Shown: positions 43,715 through 53,158, counted from the first letter of the stretch. The stretch: 64,000 nt of DNA from Desulfovibrio aminophilus DSM 12254 (GCF_000422565.1 NZ_AUMA01000007.1:124001-188000); one strand, 5' to 3'. Notes: generated by a model from the letters alone, not told the origin. A program made the numbers and translations.

Positions 43715-44374
43715 CTAGTTGGCCGCCTTCAGTTGCGCGATCTTGGACTCGATGAAGGGGCGGTCACCCACGGCCTCGGACTTGGCCAAGGTTTCGTAAG
43801 CGGCCAGGGCGGTCTGCCGGTCCCCGGCGGCCTCGGCGGCCAGCGCCAGCTGGCGGGTCAGGGGCACGAGGAAGGGCTCGGGAGCGCCCTGCTTGAGGGC
43901 CTCCAGCTCCTTCACGGCCTCGGCGGCCTTGCCGCCCCGGGTCAGGGCGTGGGCGTGGCCCAGCTTGGCCACGACACGCTCGTCGCCGTCGGCGCGCGCG
44001 GCGAGATCGGCCCAGTATCCGACGGCCTTGTCGTATTCCTTGAGGTTCATGCTCGCCCCGGCCAGTTCGAAGAGAACGGCCGAACGCAGCCCGGAAGGAG
44101 CCTCGGGCAGGAACTTCTCCAGGGCCGCGATCTTCTCCTTGCCGGTGTTCCCGGCCAGGATGGCGCCCAGGGACTCCTGGGCCGTGGCCAGGGTGCGCGC
44201 CTGGATCATGCGGTAGCCGGCGAAGCCGGCGGCCGCGGCCACGATCACCGCCGCGCCGATGAGCAGGGGTTTCAGGTTGGCGACGAACTTCTGCAGGATG
44301 GTCGGGGTCTCCCGGTTGACCACGTCCTGGAACCGTTCCAGGACGACGCCGGGTTTCGTCTTGTTCTCTTCCAT
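43715..44374 (-). CDS. Membrane-anchored TPR-like protein (YfgM-like)
   Basis: A 219-residue protein with a short cytoplasmic N-terminus, one membrane segment near residues 36-54, and a periplasmic helical repeat region of the TPR_21 type (LFELAGASMNLKEYDKAVGYW, quoted in part; QTALAAYETLAKSE). Such proteins are chaperone-like ancillary factors of the Sec translocon in E. coli. It is first in the run leading to iorA, 26 bases upstream of it, though a functional link to IorAB is doubtful. GGAGGCGG precedes the ATG at 44374. Confidence 0.75.
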   Translation of the reverse strand: MEENKTKPGVVLERFQDVVNRETPTILQKFVANLKPLLIGAAVIVAAAAGFAGYRMIQARTLATAQESLGAILAGNTGKEKIAALEKFLPEAPSGLRSAVLFELAGASMNLKEYDKAVGYWADLAARADGDERVVAKLGHAHALTRGGKAAEAVKELEALKQGAPEPFLVPLTRQLALAAEAAGDRQTALAAYETLAKSEAVGDRPFIESKIAQLKAAN

Positions 44375-44421
44375 GTCGGGCAGCCGCCTCCGGGTTCGTT
44401 CAGTGTGGCTTGGAGCGCACA

Positions 44422-44450
44422 CCGTTACGCAAAAATGTAAAAAAGGTCAA
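44422..44450 (-). promoter_or_regulatory. Candidate promoter ahead of the TPR-iorAB group
   Basis: On the minus strand TTGACC (44450-44445), 17 bases, then TAACGG (44427-44422). The -10 match is modest. It lies in the 211-base divergent gap before proA, where I see nothing else firm. Confidence 0.35.
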
Positions 44451-44585
44451 AACGGAAATCGCGAGGGTCCACGGCCGTCGGGCCCCGCGCCCCGAGCGCG
44501 TTGACTTTTTCGTCGCCGCGTGCTTCACCGAAAGGGCTCGATCCGTGTTCGGGCGGGGCTTTAGCATATTTTTTCTCGGGAGGGA

Positions 44586-45848
44586 ATGATGGAAATCCGG
44601 GATGCGATGCTGGACGTGGCCGCGCGGGCCAAGCGGGCCGCGCGTTCCCTGGCCTCGGCCTCGGGCCGGGCCCGGCGCAAGGCCGTGGGGGACGTGGCCG
44701 TCCTGCTGGAGGCTCGCAAGGACGCCGTGACGGCGGCCAACGCCAAGGATGTCGAGGCGGCGCGCGCCGCTGGACTGGACCCGGCCAAGCTGCAGCGGCT
44801 CACGGTGACGCCCAAGGTGCTGGCCTCGATGATCCAGGGCTGCCGCGAGGTGGCCGCGCTCTCCGACCCGGTGGGCGAGATCGAGTCCATGTGGAAACGG
44901 CCCAACGGGATGCTCGTGGGCCGCATGCGCATTCCCCTGGGCGTGGTGGCCATGATCTACGAGGCCCGGCCCAACGCCACCGTGGACGCGGCCGTGCTCT
45001 GCCTCATGTCCGGCAACGCCTGCATCCTGCGCGGCGGTTCCGAGGCCTTCCACTCCAACGCCGCGCTCTGCGCCATCATTCAGGAAGCCCTGGCGGGTGC
45101 GGGGCTGCCCGTGGAGGCGGTCCAGGTTCCCGAGACCAAGGACCGGCAGGCCGTCACCGAGCTGCTCAAGTTGAACGAATACATCGACGTGGTCATCCCG
45201 CGTGGCGGCGAGAGCCTCATCCGGGCCGTGGCCGAGCAGGCCACCATGCCCGTGCTCAAGCACTTCAAGGGCGTCTGCCACATCTACGTGGACCGCGACG
45301 CGGACCTGGACCGGGCCGTCGAGATCGTGCTCAACTCCAAAACCCAGTATCCCAGCGCCTGCAACGCCCTGGAGTGTCTGCTCGTGCATCAGGCCGTGGC
45401 CAACGAGCTGCTGCCCCGCGTGGCCGGGCGTCTCGCCCCGGCCGGGGTGCGCTTCAAGGCCTGCCCGGCCTCCCTGCCGCTGCTCGGGCCTTCGGCCGAG
45501 CCCGCCGCCGAGGACGACTGGGGCCGGGAGTATCTGGACCTCGTCCTGGCGGTGAGGATCGTGGCCTCCATGAACGAGGCCCTGGAGCACATCGCCCGCT
45601 TCGGCTCGAACCACACCGAGGCCATTCTGACCAACGACCACGCCAAGGCCATGCGCTTCGTGCGCGAGGTGGACGCCTCCCTGGTCCTGGTCAACGCCTC
45701 CACGCGCTTCAACGACGGCAACCAGCTCGGCCTGGGGGCGGAGATCGGCATCTCCACGTCCAAGCTCCACGCCTACGGCCCCATGGGCCTCAAGGAGCTG
45801 ACCAGCACGAAGTTCGTGGCCCTGGGCGAGGGCCAGGTGCGGGAGTAG
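44586..45848 (+). CDS. proA: Gamma-glutamyl phosphate reductase
   Basis: A 420-residue NADPH-dependent enzyme of proline synthesis, giving glutamate-5-semialdehyde. Family motifs include PLGVVAMIYEARPNATVDAA, GNACILRGGSEAF, VIPRGGESLI, and the catalytic Cys in TQYPSACNALE near residue 260; it ends with ALGLGAEIGIST-like GLGAEIGISTSKLHAYGPMG. GGGAGG precedes tandem ATGs at 44586 and 44589. proB is not adjacent. nadD follows by 8 bases. Confidence 0.97.
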   Translation: MMEIRDAMLDVAARAKRAARSLASASGRARRKAVGDVAVLLEARKDAVTAANAKDVEAARAAGLDPAKLQRLTVTPKVLASMIQGCREVAALSDPVGEIESMWKRPNGMLVGRMRIPLGVVAMIYEARPNATVDAAVLCLMSGNACILRGGSEAFHSNAALCAIIQEALAGAGLPVEAVQVPETKDRQAVTELLKLNEYIDVVIPRGGESLIRAVAEQATMPVLKHFKGVCHIYVDRDADLDRAVEIVLNSKTQYPSACNALECLLVHQAVANELLPRVAGRLAPAGVRFKACPASLPLLGPSAEPAAEDDWGREYLDLVLAVRIVASMNEALEHIARFGSNHTEAILTNDHAKAMRFVREVDASLVLVNASTRFNDGNQLGLGAEIGISTSKLHAYGPMGLKELTSTKFVALGEGQVRE

Positions 45849-45856
45849 CGCCGGAC

Positions 45857-46522
45857 ATGCGGCTCGGCATCCTGGGCGGCAGCTTCAACCCCATGCACAC
45901 GGGCCATGTGCGCATGGCCGTGGAGGCCCGGGAGGCCCTGGGGCTGGCCCGGGTGGACCTGGTTCCGGCCGCCGCGCCGCCGCACAAGCCCGGGCCGGGC
46001 CTGCTGCCCTTCGGCCTGCGGCTGCGGCTTGCGGAACTGGCCGTGCATGGCATCCCGGGGCTGGCCGCCAGCGGCGTGGAGGGCGAACTGCCGCCGCCGT
46101 CCTACACGTGGCGCACCCTGGAGGAATACGCCCGGCGCGAACCGGGGGCGGAACTTTTCTTCATTCTGGGTTCGGGCACGCTGCTCGACCTCCCGGACTG
46201 GAAACGCGGGCCGGACCTTTTCGGTTTGGCCCATTTCGCGGCCCTGCATCGATGGGACATGGATCTTGAGGGAGTGGAGCGGATGCTCACGGCTCACTGG
46301 CCCGGAGTCCGTCGCGAGGCCCCGGCCCTCTGGCGCTTTCCATCGGGCAAGACCCTGTCCTGTCTGGAGATGCCCCGCCTGGACATCAAGGCTGCGGACC
46401 TGCGTGTCCGTTGGCGTGAACGCCGCAGCCTGGCCCTGCTCGTGCCTCCGGCCGTGGAAGAGGCCCTGGAGCGGGGCGGGGCGGAGTACGAGGCCGCCTG
46501 GGGGCCTCGCCGCCCGCTGTAA
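45857..46522 (+). CDS. nadD: Nicotinate-nucleotide adenylyltransferase
   Basis: A 221-residue enzyme of NAD synthesis that adenylates nicotinate mononucleotide. The nucleotidyltransferase start LGILGGSFNPMHTGHVRMA is intact. FILGSGTLLDLPDWKR corresponds to the substrate region. The usual ISSTxIR motif is changed to IKAADLRVRW before the ending LALLVPPAVEEAL, which is notable because that loop contacts ATP phosphates. It follows proA closely, a frequent arrangement. Confidence 0.88.
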   Translation: MRLGILGGSFNPMHTGHVRMAVEAREALGLARVDLVPAAAPPHKPGPGLLPFGLRLRLAELAVHGIPGLAASGVEGELPPPSYTWRTLEEYARREPGAELFFILGSGTLLDLPDWKRGPDLFGLAHFAALHRWDMDLEGVERMLTAHWPGVRREAPALWRFPSGKTLSCLEMPRLDIKAADLRVRWRERRSLALLVPPAVEEALERGGAEYEAAWGPRRPL

Positions 46523-46543
46523 TTCCTTCGGATTTCTGAGACA

Positions 46544-47563
46544 TCAGCCCTTTTTTCCGTCCAGGACGCCCTGGGCGGCCTCCAGGACCTCGCGCGGATC
46601 AATGGCGGTCAGGCAGACGCGCCCCTCGGCGCAGGGGGTGCCGCCGTGCAGGGAGCAGGGGCGGCAGGGCAGGTCGCGTTCCAGAATCCGATCCCGGGGA
46701 CCGGCCGGGTAGAAGCCCCAGGCCCGGGCCGTGGGGCCGAACAGGCCCACCACGGGCGTGCCCACGGCCGAGGCCAGGTGCATGGGCCCGGAGTCGTTGG
46801 TGACCAGGGCTCCGGCCTGGGCCAACAGGGCGCAGAGAGCGCGCAGGTCCGTGGCGTTGGTCAGGTCGCGGGGATCATCCGGCAGGAGCGGGGCCGCGTC
46901 CCGGCCCACCACGATCCAGGGGATGCCCGCCTCGTCCAGCCGGGAGGCGAGGGTGGCCCAGTGCTCACGCGGCCAGGCCTTGTCCGGGTGCGTGGCGTAG
47001 GGATGCAGGGCCAGGAAACCCGGCGCGGCTCCGGCCCGGACGGCCAGTTCCCGGCCCGTCTCGCGCTCCTCGGTGGTGAGTCGGATGAGCGGGAGCAGTT
47101 CGCCGGGAAGCGGCGCGGTGCTCTCCAGGGCCAGCGAGTAGCGCTGCGGCACGTTCAGGGCCTCCAGGCGGCGGCGCAGGAGATCCAGCCGGGTGCGTTG
47201 GAACAGGCGGCGGGAGAGGTTGAATTTCGGGTAGCGGCGCACCGGGCCGTTCCAGAACGCGCCGAGCACGCGGGAGCGCAGGGTGCCGTGCAGATCCAGG
47301 AGGCCCGTGCCCCGGCAGCGGGCGGCCAATTCCCGGGCCACGGCGGGCCAGGGCTCGCTGGAGAGCCGCGTCTCGTCCAGGCCGATGACCTCGTCCACGG
47401 CCGGGTGCCCGGCCAGGACCGGGGCCAGCCGGTCGCGGGTCACGACGGTGAAGCGCAGGCCCCGCCGGGCATTCCACCAGGCCAAGGGGCCGGTGGTCAG
47501 AACCAGGTCGCCGAGGGCGCTCAGGCGGAACACGGTCCACCGTTCGGGCTGGGAGGGACGCAT
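46544..47563 (-). CDS. Family 9 glycosyltransferase (heptosyltransferase-like)
   Basis: A 339-residue GT-B enzyme probably adding heptose or another sugar to LPS core. The N-terminus has FRLSALGDLVLTTGPLAWW, and the nucleotide-sugar half has TNDSGPMHLASAVGTPVVGLFGPTA. RDLPCRPCSLHGG near the end is the short Cys segment common in this family. It converges on nadD and diverges from the CorC-like gene. The particular sugar is not determined. Confidence 0.9.
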   Translation of the reverse strand: MRPSQPERWTVFRLSALGDLVLTTGPLAWWNARRGLRFTVVTRDRLAPVLAGHPAVDEVIGLDETRLSSEPWPAVARELAARCRGTGLLDLHGTLRSRVLGAFWNGPVRRYPKFNLSRRLFQRTRLDLLRRRLEALNVPQRYSLALESTAPLPGELLPLIRLTTEERETGRELAVRAGAAPGFLALHPYATHPDKAWPREHWATLASRLDEAGIPWIVVGRDAAPLLPDDPRDLTNATDLRALCALLAQAGALVTNDSGPMHLASAVGTPVVGLFGPTARAWGFYPAGPRDRILERDLPCRPCSLHGGTPCAEGRVCLTAIDPREVLEAAQGVLDGKKG

Positions 47564-47607
47564 CCGGCTAATGTCTCCGAAACGGCGGCCAAGTCAAGAC
47601 CGGCGAG

Positions 47608-47636
47608 TTGCGCGGGCGCGCGGCTTCTGGTATATG
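47608..47636 (+). promoter_or_regulatory. Candidate promoter of the CorC-ccm operon
   Basis: TTGCGC (47608-47613), 17 bases, TATATG (47631-47636), about 50 bases before the ATG at 47686. Confidence 0.45.
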
Positions 47637-47685
47637 GCCGTATCGGGGCGACCTCTGCCCCCCTGGAGACGGTCAACGAAACCAT

Positions 47686-48741
47686 ATGTTTGAACTCATC
47701 CTCGCCGTCGCGCTCTCCTGCGTGGCCTCGGCCTTCTGTTCGGTGAGCGAGGCCGCCTTCTATTCCTTTTCCTGGAGCCGGATCGAACAACTCAGGAAGC
47801 AGGGCAAACGCTCGGGGGACGTCCTGCACGCCCTGCGAAGCGACGTGGAGAAGCCCATCGCCGCCGTACTGACCCTGAACACCGTGGCCAACACGGCCGG
47901 GGCCTCCATCGCGGGCGCGGCCTGGGTCCGGGTCTACGGCCCGGAGAGTCTGGTCTGGTTCGTGGCGGCCTTCACCGCGCTCATTCTCATTGTCGGCGAG
48001 ATCGTGCCCAAGACCGCCGGGGTGGCCTACAACCGCACGCTCATGCCCCTGTTGGCCCGGCCCCTGCAACTGCTCGTCCTGGGGCTTACGCCGCTGGTCT
48101 GGGTGGTGGGCATGTTCGGCCGTTTGGTGCGGCGCGGCAAGAAGGGCCCCGAAGCCACCGAGGAGGACATCCGCGCCCTGGTCAGCCTGACCCGCCGGGC
48201 GGGAGTGCTCAAGGCTTACGAGGAAATGGCCATCCGCAACATCCTCTCCCTGGACAGCAAGACCGTGGACCAGATCATGACCCCGCGCACCGTGGTCTTC
48301 TCCCTGCCCGCGGCCATGACCGTGGCCGTGGCCCGGGACTGCCGGGGCTCCTGGCCGCACAGCCGCATTCCGGTCTACGAGGGCGAGGACACCGAGGACA
48401 TCGTGGGGGTCATCTTCCGGCGGCAGGTCTTCGAGGCCTTGGCCGACGACCGGGACGACATCCGCTTGGCCGATCTCATGCGGCCGGTGGACTTCGTGCC
48501 GGAAAACATTACCTTGGACAAATTGCTGGTGAAGTTCCTGGAAAGCCATTCGCATCTCTTCGTGGTCCTGGATGAATACGGCGGCCTGGCCGGGGTGGTC
48601 ACCCTGGAGGATGTGCTGGAGGAGATCCTGGGCAGCGAGATCGTGGATGAGACGGACCAGGTGGTGGACATGCGTGAACTGGCCCGGCGGCGACGCAGCC
48701 AGATCACGAGGACGGCGGCCTCCGGGCCGCGTGAACGGTAG
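47686..48741 (+). CDS. CNNM/CorC-family membrane protein with CBS domains
   Basis: A 351-residue protein with a DUF21 transmembrane domain (residues 1-150: SVSEAAFYSFSWSRIEQL, TLNTVANTAGASIAGA, GEIVPKTAGVAYNR) and a CBS pair (VDQIMTPRTVVFSLP, SRIPVYEGEDTEDIVGVI, LFVVLDEYGGLAGVVTLEDVLEEILG). The family exports or regulates magnesium or related divalent cations. The C-terminal CorC_HlyC domain of longer members is absent. The ribosome site is weak. The ccm genes follow by 9 bases, so it may be their operon leader without a shared function. Confidence 0.88.
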   Translation: MFELILAVALSCVASAFCSVSEAAFYSFSWSRIEQLRKQGKRSGDVLHALRSDVEKPIAAVLTLNTVANTAGASIAGAAWVRVYGPESLVWFVAAFTALILIVGEIVPKTAGVAYNRTLMPLLARPLQLLVLGLTPLVWVVGMFGRLVRRGKKGPEATEEDIRALVSLTRRAGVLKAYEEMAIRNILSLDSKTVDQIMTPRTVVFSLPAAMTVAVARDCRGSWPHSRIPVYEGEDTEDIVGVIFRRQVFEALADDRDDIRLADLMRPVDFVPENITLDKLLVKFLESHSHLFVVLDEYGGLAGVVTLEDVLEEILGSEIVDETDQVVDMRELARRRRSQITRTAASGPRER

Positions 48742-48750
48742 CGGACGGAC

Positions 48751-49176
48751 ATGACGCGGACGAAAAGCAACAAGATCGTGTATCTGGTGGCCCTGCTGCT
48801 CTTCCTCGGAGGGCTGGGCTGGCTGGTGCTCTCGGGGCTCTCCGAGGACAGCGTGTATTTCCTCAACGTCTCCGAGGCCCTGGCCCTGGAACCCGCCAAG
48901 CGCGAACAAGCTCGGCTCTTCGGCGCCGTGGACGCGGCGGACCTGGAGGCCGACGCCCAGTCCCTGGGGGTGAGCTTCAACCTCCTGGACAAGCTCGACC
49001 GCAGCAAGTCCATCCGGGTGAACTATCGTGGCGCGGTGCCCGACACCTTCAAGCCCGGGGTGGAAGTCATCGTCGAGGGCCGTTTCGACAAGGCGAGCGG
49101 CGTCTTCACGGCCAACACCCTGATCACCAAGTGTCCTTCCAAGTACAAGAAGATGAACGAGGAGGCCCAGGGCTAG
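48751..49176 (+). CDS. ccmE: Cytochrome c maturation heme chaperone CcmE, CxxxY variant
   Basis: A 141-residue periplasmic OB-fold protein with one N-terminal anchor (residues 10-29) that carries heme from CcmABCD to the ligation site. The heme-binding motif, HxxxY in most bacteria, is CPSKY here: Cys128 and Tyr132. This Cys variant is known from Desulfovibrio systems that work without CcmG and CcmH. GVEVIVEGRFDKASGVFTAN precedes the motif as in typical CcmE. It opens the ccm cluster. Confidence 0.93.
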   Translation: MTRTKSNKIVYLVALLLFLGGLGWLVLSGLSEDSVYFLNVSEALALEPAKREQARLFGAVDAADLEADAQSLGVSFNLLDKLDRSKSIRVNYRGAVPDTFKPGVEVIVEGRFDKASGVFTANTLITKCPSKYKKMNEEAQG

Positions 49177-49246
49177 ACCCGGGGCCGTTTCCGTCACCCC
49201 TGCGCGTTCGCGTTCCGCTTCGGGCGGCCGCGATGAAGGAATCCGC

Positions 49247-51133
49247 ATGCATTTGACCGCCTATCTCGGCCTGCTGTTCGCCCTCATGGCTTGTCTGTTC
49301 CTGGCCGGTTTCGCGGCCCTGGCCGCCTGGAGAGACCAGGAAAACGGTCTGGTCGTCCTGGAGCGGGGCTTCCTCGTGCCCACGTTCCTGGTGACGTTCT
49401 CCTCGGCCGTGTTTACCTCGGCCCTGGCCGCAAAGGACTTTTCGTTCCTCTACATCTACGAGCACGTGGACCGCGTGCTGCCGCTGTTCTACACCTTCTC
49501 GGCCTTCTGGGCCGGGCGCGAGGGTTCGCTGCTCTTCTGGGCCCTGACCATGATGCTCATGGGCGCGATCTTCGCCTTCTCCCCGGGGTATCGCTCCCTG
49601 TCCGGCCGCACCCGGGTCTGGTTCTGGCTTTTCTTTCTCCCTGTGCAGGCCTTTTTCCTCCTTCTGCTCACCTGCTGGAGCAACCCCTTCATCGAGGTCG
49701 TTCCGGTCCCGGCGGACGGGCAGGGGCTCAATCCGCTGCTTCAGAACCCGGGCATGATCTTCCACCCGCCGTTGCTCTTCCTGGGCTACGCCGGGTTCGC
49801 CATCCCGGCCTGCGCGGCCTTGGCCTCGGCCATCGCCGCCGAGCCCGGCTCCTGGATCAAGGCCTGCCGCAATTGGAATCTGCTCTCCTGGATATTCCTC
49901 TCGGCGGGCATCATCCTAGGCGGCTGGTGGTCTTACATGGAACTGGGGTGGGGCGGCTACTGGGCCTGGGATCCTGTGGAGAACGCCTCGCTCATTCCCT
50001 GGTTCTCGGCCACGGCCTTCCTGCACACGGCCATCATCGAGAGCCGCCGGGGGGCCCTGTCGCGGACCAACGTCCTGCTCATGGCCCTGACCTTCCTGCT
50101 CTGCGTCTTCGGCACGTATCTCGTGCGCAGCGGGGTCATCGAGTCCCTGCACGCCTTCGGCGAGGGCGGGGTGGGGACGCCCCTGCTCCTGTTCATGATC
50201 GTGGGCGGTGCGGTTTCCTTGCTGGCCGTGCTGGCCGGGGAGAAACCCGCCTACCGGGCCCTGAGCGACATGTGGAGTCGCCAAGGCCTGCTTCTGGTGA
50301 CCTCCTGGTTCTTCCTCGCCCTGGGGCTGGTGGTGGCCATGGCCACCATGTGGCCGGTGATCAGCAAGCTTTGGAGCGCCACCACCGTGGGCTTGGGCGA
50401 GGATTTCTACAACCGCGTCTGCGTGCCTCTGCTGGCCCTGGTGGTGCTGCTCTTCAGCCTCTGCCCCTGGCTGGACTGGAAGGCGGGACTGCGTGAGCGG
50501 CGTGGGCCGCTGCTGGCCCTGGGGGCGTTCATTCTGGCCCTGGCGGGCTTCGCCGCCGGAGGCGTGACCAAGCCCGTGGCCCTGGTGGCGGCGGCTGGTT
50601 CCGTCTCGCTGATGACCACCTGTGTCCTGCTCTTCGTCTTCGTTCCGGCCATGCGCCGGACCCGCCAGTCCTGGGGCGCCTACGCAGTGCATCTGGCCGT
50701 GGGCCTCATGGCCTTGGGCATCGCCTTCTCCGGGCCGTACAAGGTGGAACGTGAACTGGTTCTGTCACCGGGCCAGTCGGCCGAGCTGTCCGGCTACACC
50801 CTGACCTTCGAAAAGAGTGAGCAGGAGCGCACCCCGGCGCTGTCCCTGGTGCGGGCGATCCTGCACGTGACCCGCGACGGCAAGCCCGTGGGCACCCTGG
50901 CCCCGGAACGCAGGCTCTATCTGCACTTCCCCCAGCCTTTCGCCGAGGCCTCGATCATCCCGGGCCTGGGCGACGAGCTGTACGCCACGCTGCTGGGCTT
51001 CACCAGCGAGACCAGCGTGAGCCTCAAGGTCAGCGTGAACCCCCTGGTGAACTGGGTCTGGATCGGCGGCACGCTGCTCTGTCTGGCTCCTTTCCTCCTG
51101 CTGCGTCGCCGCAACGGAGGCCAGGGCGCATGA
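49247..51133 (+). CDS. ccmF: Cytochrome c heme lyase CcmF
   Basis: A 628-residue membrane protein with about 14-15 hydrophobic segments that attaches heme to apocytochrome c. The WWD heme-handling domain is GWGGYWAWDPVENASLIPW near residue 235. NPGMIFHPPLLFLGY and HTAIIESRRGALSRTN supply the usual conserved His. The C-terminal periplasmic part is typical. The start overlaps nothing; the end overlaps ccmA by ATGA. Because CcmH is absent nearby, CcmF may do the ligation without it. Confidence 0.95.
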   Translation: MHLTAYLGLLFALMACLFLAGFAALAAWRDQENGLVVLERGFLVPTFLVTFSSAVFTSALAAKDFSFLYIYEHVDRVLPLFYTFSAFWAGREGSLLFWALTMMLMGAIFAFSPGYRSLSGRTRVWFWLFFLPVQAFFLLLLTCWSNPFIEVVPVPADGQGLNPLLQNPGMIFHPPLLFLGYAGFAIPACAALASAIAAEPGSWIKACRNWNLLSWIFLSAGIILGGWWSYMELGWGGYWAWDPVENASLIPWFSATAFLHTAIIESRRGALSRTNVLLMALTFLLCVFGTYLVRSGVIESLHAFGEGGVGTPLLLFMIVGGAVSLLAVLAGEKPAYRALSDMWSRQGLLLVTSWFFLALGLVVAMATMWPVISKLWSATTVGLGEDFYNRVCVPLLALVVLLFSLCPWLDWKAGLRERRGPLLALGAFILALAGFAAGGVTKPVALVAAAGSVSLMTTCVLLFVFVPAMRRTRQSWGAYAVHLAVGLMALGIAFSGPYKVERELVLSPGQSAELSGYTLTFEKSEQERTPALSLVRAILHVTRDGKPVGTLAPERRLYLHFPQPFAEASIIPGLGDELYATLLGFTSETSVSLKVSVNPLVNWVWIGGTLLCLAPFLLLRRRNGGQGA

Positions 51134-51792
51134 ACGCGGCCCCGGTGCTGTCCGCGCGCCGTCTGACCAAGTTCTACGGCGACAAGCTCGTGTTTCGGGA
51201 CGTGTCCATGGAACTCGGGCCGGGTCGCGTGCTTCTGGTGGTGGGCGGCAACGGCGCGGGCAAGTCCACGCTGCTGAAGATCCTGGCCGGGCTGCTCAAA
51301 CCCAGCGAAGGCGAGGTGGAAAGCGGCGCGGCCGAAGGCCGCACGGCCTATCTGGGCCACGCCACCTTCATCTATCCCCGGCTGTCGGCCCGCGACAACC
51401 TGGCCTTCTGGGCCCGGATGTACGGTCTGCCCGCCGACGAGGACCGGCTCGGGGCGGCCCTGGCCCGCGTGGGACTGGCCCGCGTGGCCCAGGAGCGGGC
51501 GGGGGGCTTCTCCCGGGGCATGGCCCAGCGCCTGAACCTGGCCCGGGTCTTCCTGGTGGAGCCGGAGCTGCTTTTTCTTGACGAGCCGGGCACGGGGCTG
51601 GACGCGGCATCCCAGGACATCCTGCGGGCCGAGATCGCGGGTCTGCGCCAACGCGGCGCAGCCGTGGTCTGGGTCAGCCACGACCTGGCGGGCGACCGGG
51701 ACAGGGCGGACCTGCTCCTGGCCCTGGACCGGGGCCGGAGGGCCTTCTTCGGGCCCGCCGCCGACTACCGCCCGGAGGCCCCCTCATGCTGA
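51130..51792 (+). CDS. ccmA: Heme exporter ATP-binding protein CcmA
   Basis: A 220-residue ABC ATPase. Walker A is GGNGAGKST near residue 40, the signature is the divergent FSRGMAQRLNLAR, and Walker B is LLFLDEPGTGLD. With CcmB and CcmC it releases holo-CcmE from the CcmCD complex. It overlaps ccmF by 4 bases and ccmB by 7. Confidence 0.95.
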   Translation: MNAAPVLSARRLTKFYGDKLVFRDVSMELGPGRVLLVVGGNGAGKSTLLKILAGLLKPSEGEVESGAAEGRTAYLGHATFIYPRLSARDNLAFWARMYGLPADEDRLGAALARVGLARVAQERAGGFSRGMAQRLNLARVFLVEPELLFLDEPGTGLDAASQDILRAEIAGLRQRGAAVVWVSHDLAGDRDRADLLLALDRGRRAFFGPAADYRPEAPSC

Positions 51793-52454
51793 GGCGCGCC
51801 GGGATCATCGCGGCCAAGGATCTGCGGCTCACCGTGGGCGGCCAGGGACTGGTCCAGGCGATCCTCCTGGGCCTGCTGCTCATCTTCCTGTTCAGCCTGT
51901 CGCGCCCGGCCGGGGAGCTGACGCCGCCCCAGTCGGCGGCGGCCATCTTCTGGCTGGCCTCGGCCTTCGGCCTGGTCCTGGTGGTCAACGACCTCTTCGC
52001 CCTGGAGGAGGCCAACGGCGCGCGGCTGGGACTTCTTTCCGCCCCTCTCGCTCCTCAGGCCATCTGGCTGGGCAAGGGGCTGGCCGGGTTCTGCCTCCTG
52101 CTTCTCTCCCAGGCAGTGTTCCTGCCCGCCTCGGTGGTCTTTCTGGGCCAGGACATGGGCGGGGAGTGGTGGCTCGCGCCGGTGACGCTTTTCACCGCGG
52201 ACCTGGGGCTGGTGGCCCTGGGCACGCTCCTGGGGGCGTTGTCGCAGGGACAGGCCGCGCGGGAGTCGCTGCTTTCCGTAATTCTGTTCCCGCTGCTGCT
52301 GCCCGTGCTGCTCGGCGGGATCAAGCTCTTCACCCAGGTTTTCGCCGCCCAGGCGCCGGACCTGTCCTGGCTCGGGCTCATGGGCGCCTTCGACGCCCTG
52401 TTCGCGGGAACGGGCTTGATCCTTTTCCAATTTGTGTATACCGGCGAGGAATAG
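51786..52454 (+). CDS. ccmB: Heme exporter membrane protein CcmB
   Basis: A 222-residue membrane partner of CcmA with about six hydrophobic segments. RAGIIAAKDLRLTVGG at the start and FALEEANGARLGLL are typical of CcmB; LFPLLLPVLLGGIK is the usual fourth-fifth segment. Overlap with ccmA shows translational coupling. Confidence 0.93.
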   Translation: MLRRAGIIAAKDLRLTVGGQGLVQAILLGLLLIFLFSLSRPAGELTPPQSAAAIFWLASAFGLVLVVNDLFALEEANGARLGLLSAPLAPQAIWLGKGLAGFCLLLLSQAVFLPASVVFLGQDMGGEWWLAPVTLFTADLGLVALGTLLGALSQGQAARESLLSVILFPLLLPVLLGGIKLFTQVFAAQAPDLSWLGLMGAFDALFAGTGLILFQFVYTGEE

Positions 52455-52466
52455 TTCGGAGTTCCC

Positions 52467-53153
52467 ATGCCCAAGCTGAAAATTCTGGCCCTGGTTGCAA
52501 TCCCGGCCCTCTGCCTGTTTCAGTACATGATCTGGTTCTACGCGCCCGTGGAGGCCACCATGGGGCCGGTCCAGAAGATTTTCTACCTCCATCTGCCCCT
52601 GGCCTGGTGGGCCTTCGTCAGCTTCCTGGTGGTCTTCGTGGCCAGCGCGGGCTACCTGATTCGGCCCAGACCCGCCCTGGACGCCCTGGCCGGGGCGGCC
52701 GCCGAGGTCGGCGTGGTCTTCTCCGGGCTGGTGCTCATCACCGGCTCGATCTGGGGCCGCGCGGCCTGGAACGTCTGGTGGACCTGGGATCCCCGGCTGA
52801 CCACCACCCTGGTCATGTGGTTCGTCTACTCGGGCTATCTTCTGCTGCGGGCCTCGCCCCTCGGCGGCGAACGCCGGGCGCAGGTCTGCGCCGTGCTCGG
52901 CGTGGTGGCCTTCCTGGACGTTCCATTGGTGTTTTATTCGGCCCGGCTCTGGCGCAGTGTGCATCCGGCGGTCTTCGGCAGCCAGGGCGGCGGCCTGGAG
53001 CCGGAGATGTGGCACACCGTGGTGGCCGGAATGGTCGCCGTGGGCCTGTTCTGGCTTTGTCTGTTGCTGGCGCGCCACGGCCTGGCCCGGACCGCCGGGC
53101 GGCTGGACGCCTTGCGCGCCAGGTATTTGGAAAACGAAACCTCACGAGGATGA
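52467..53153 (+). CDS. ccmC: Heme transfer protein CcmC
   Basis: A 228-residue six-span membrane protein that loads heme on CcmE. The WWD domain is WNVWWTWDPRLTTTL near residue 92-106, flanked by the His in YLHLPLAWWAF and the later His in EMWHTVVAGM, both heme ligands. Its stop overlaps a possible ccmD ATG. Confidence 0.95.
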   Translation: MPKLKILALVAIPALCLFQYMIWFYAPVEATMGPVQKIFYLHLPLAWWAFVSFLVVFVASAGYLIRPRPALDALAGAAAEVGVVFSGLVLITGSIWGRAAWNVWWTWDPRLTTTLVMWFVYSGYLLLRASPLGGERRAQVCAVLGVVAFLDVPLVFYSARLWRSVHPAVFGSQGGGLEPEMWHTVVAGMVAVGLFWLCLLLARHGLARTAGRLDALRARYLENETSRG

Positions 53154-53158
53154 ACCGC

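Noticed and set aside
44501-44529. TTGACT upstream of proA as a promoter
   Set aside because: No acceptable -10 element lies at 15-19 bases.
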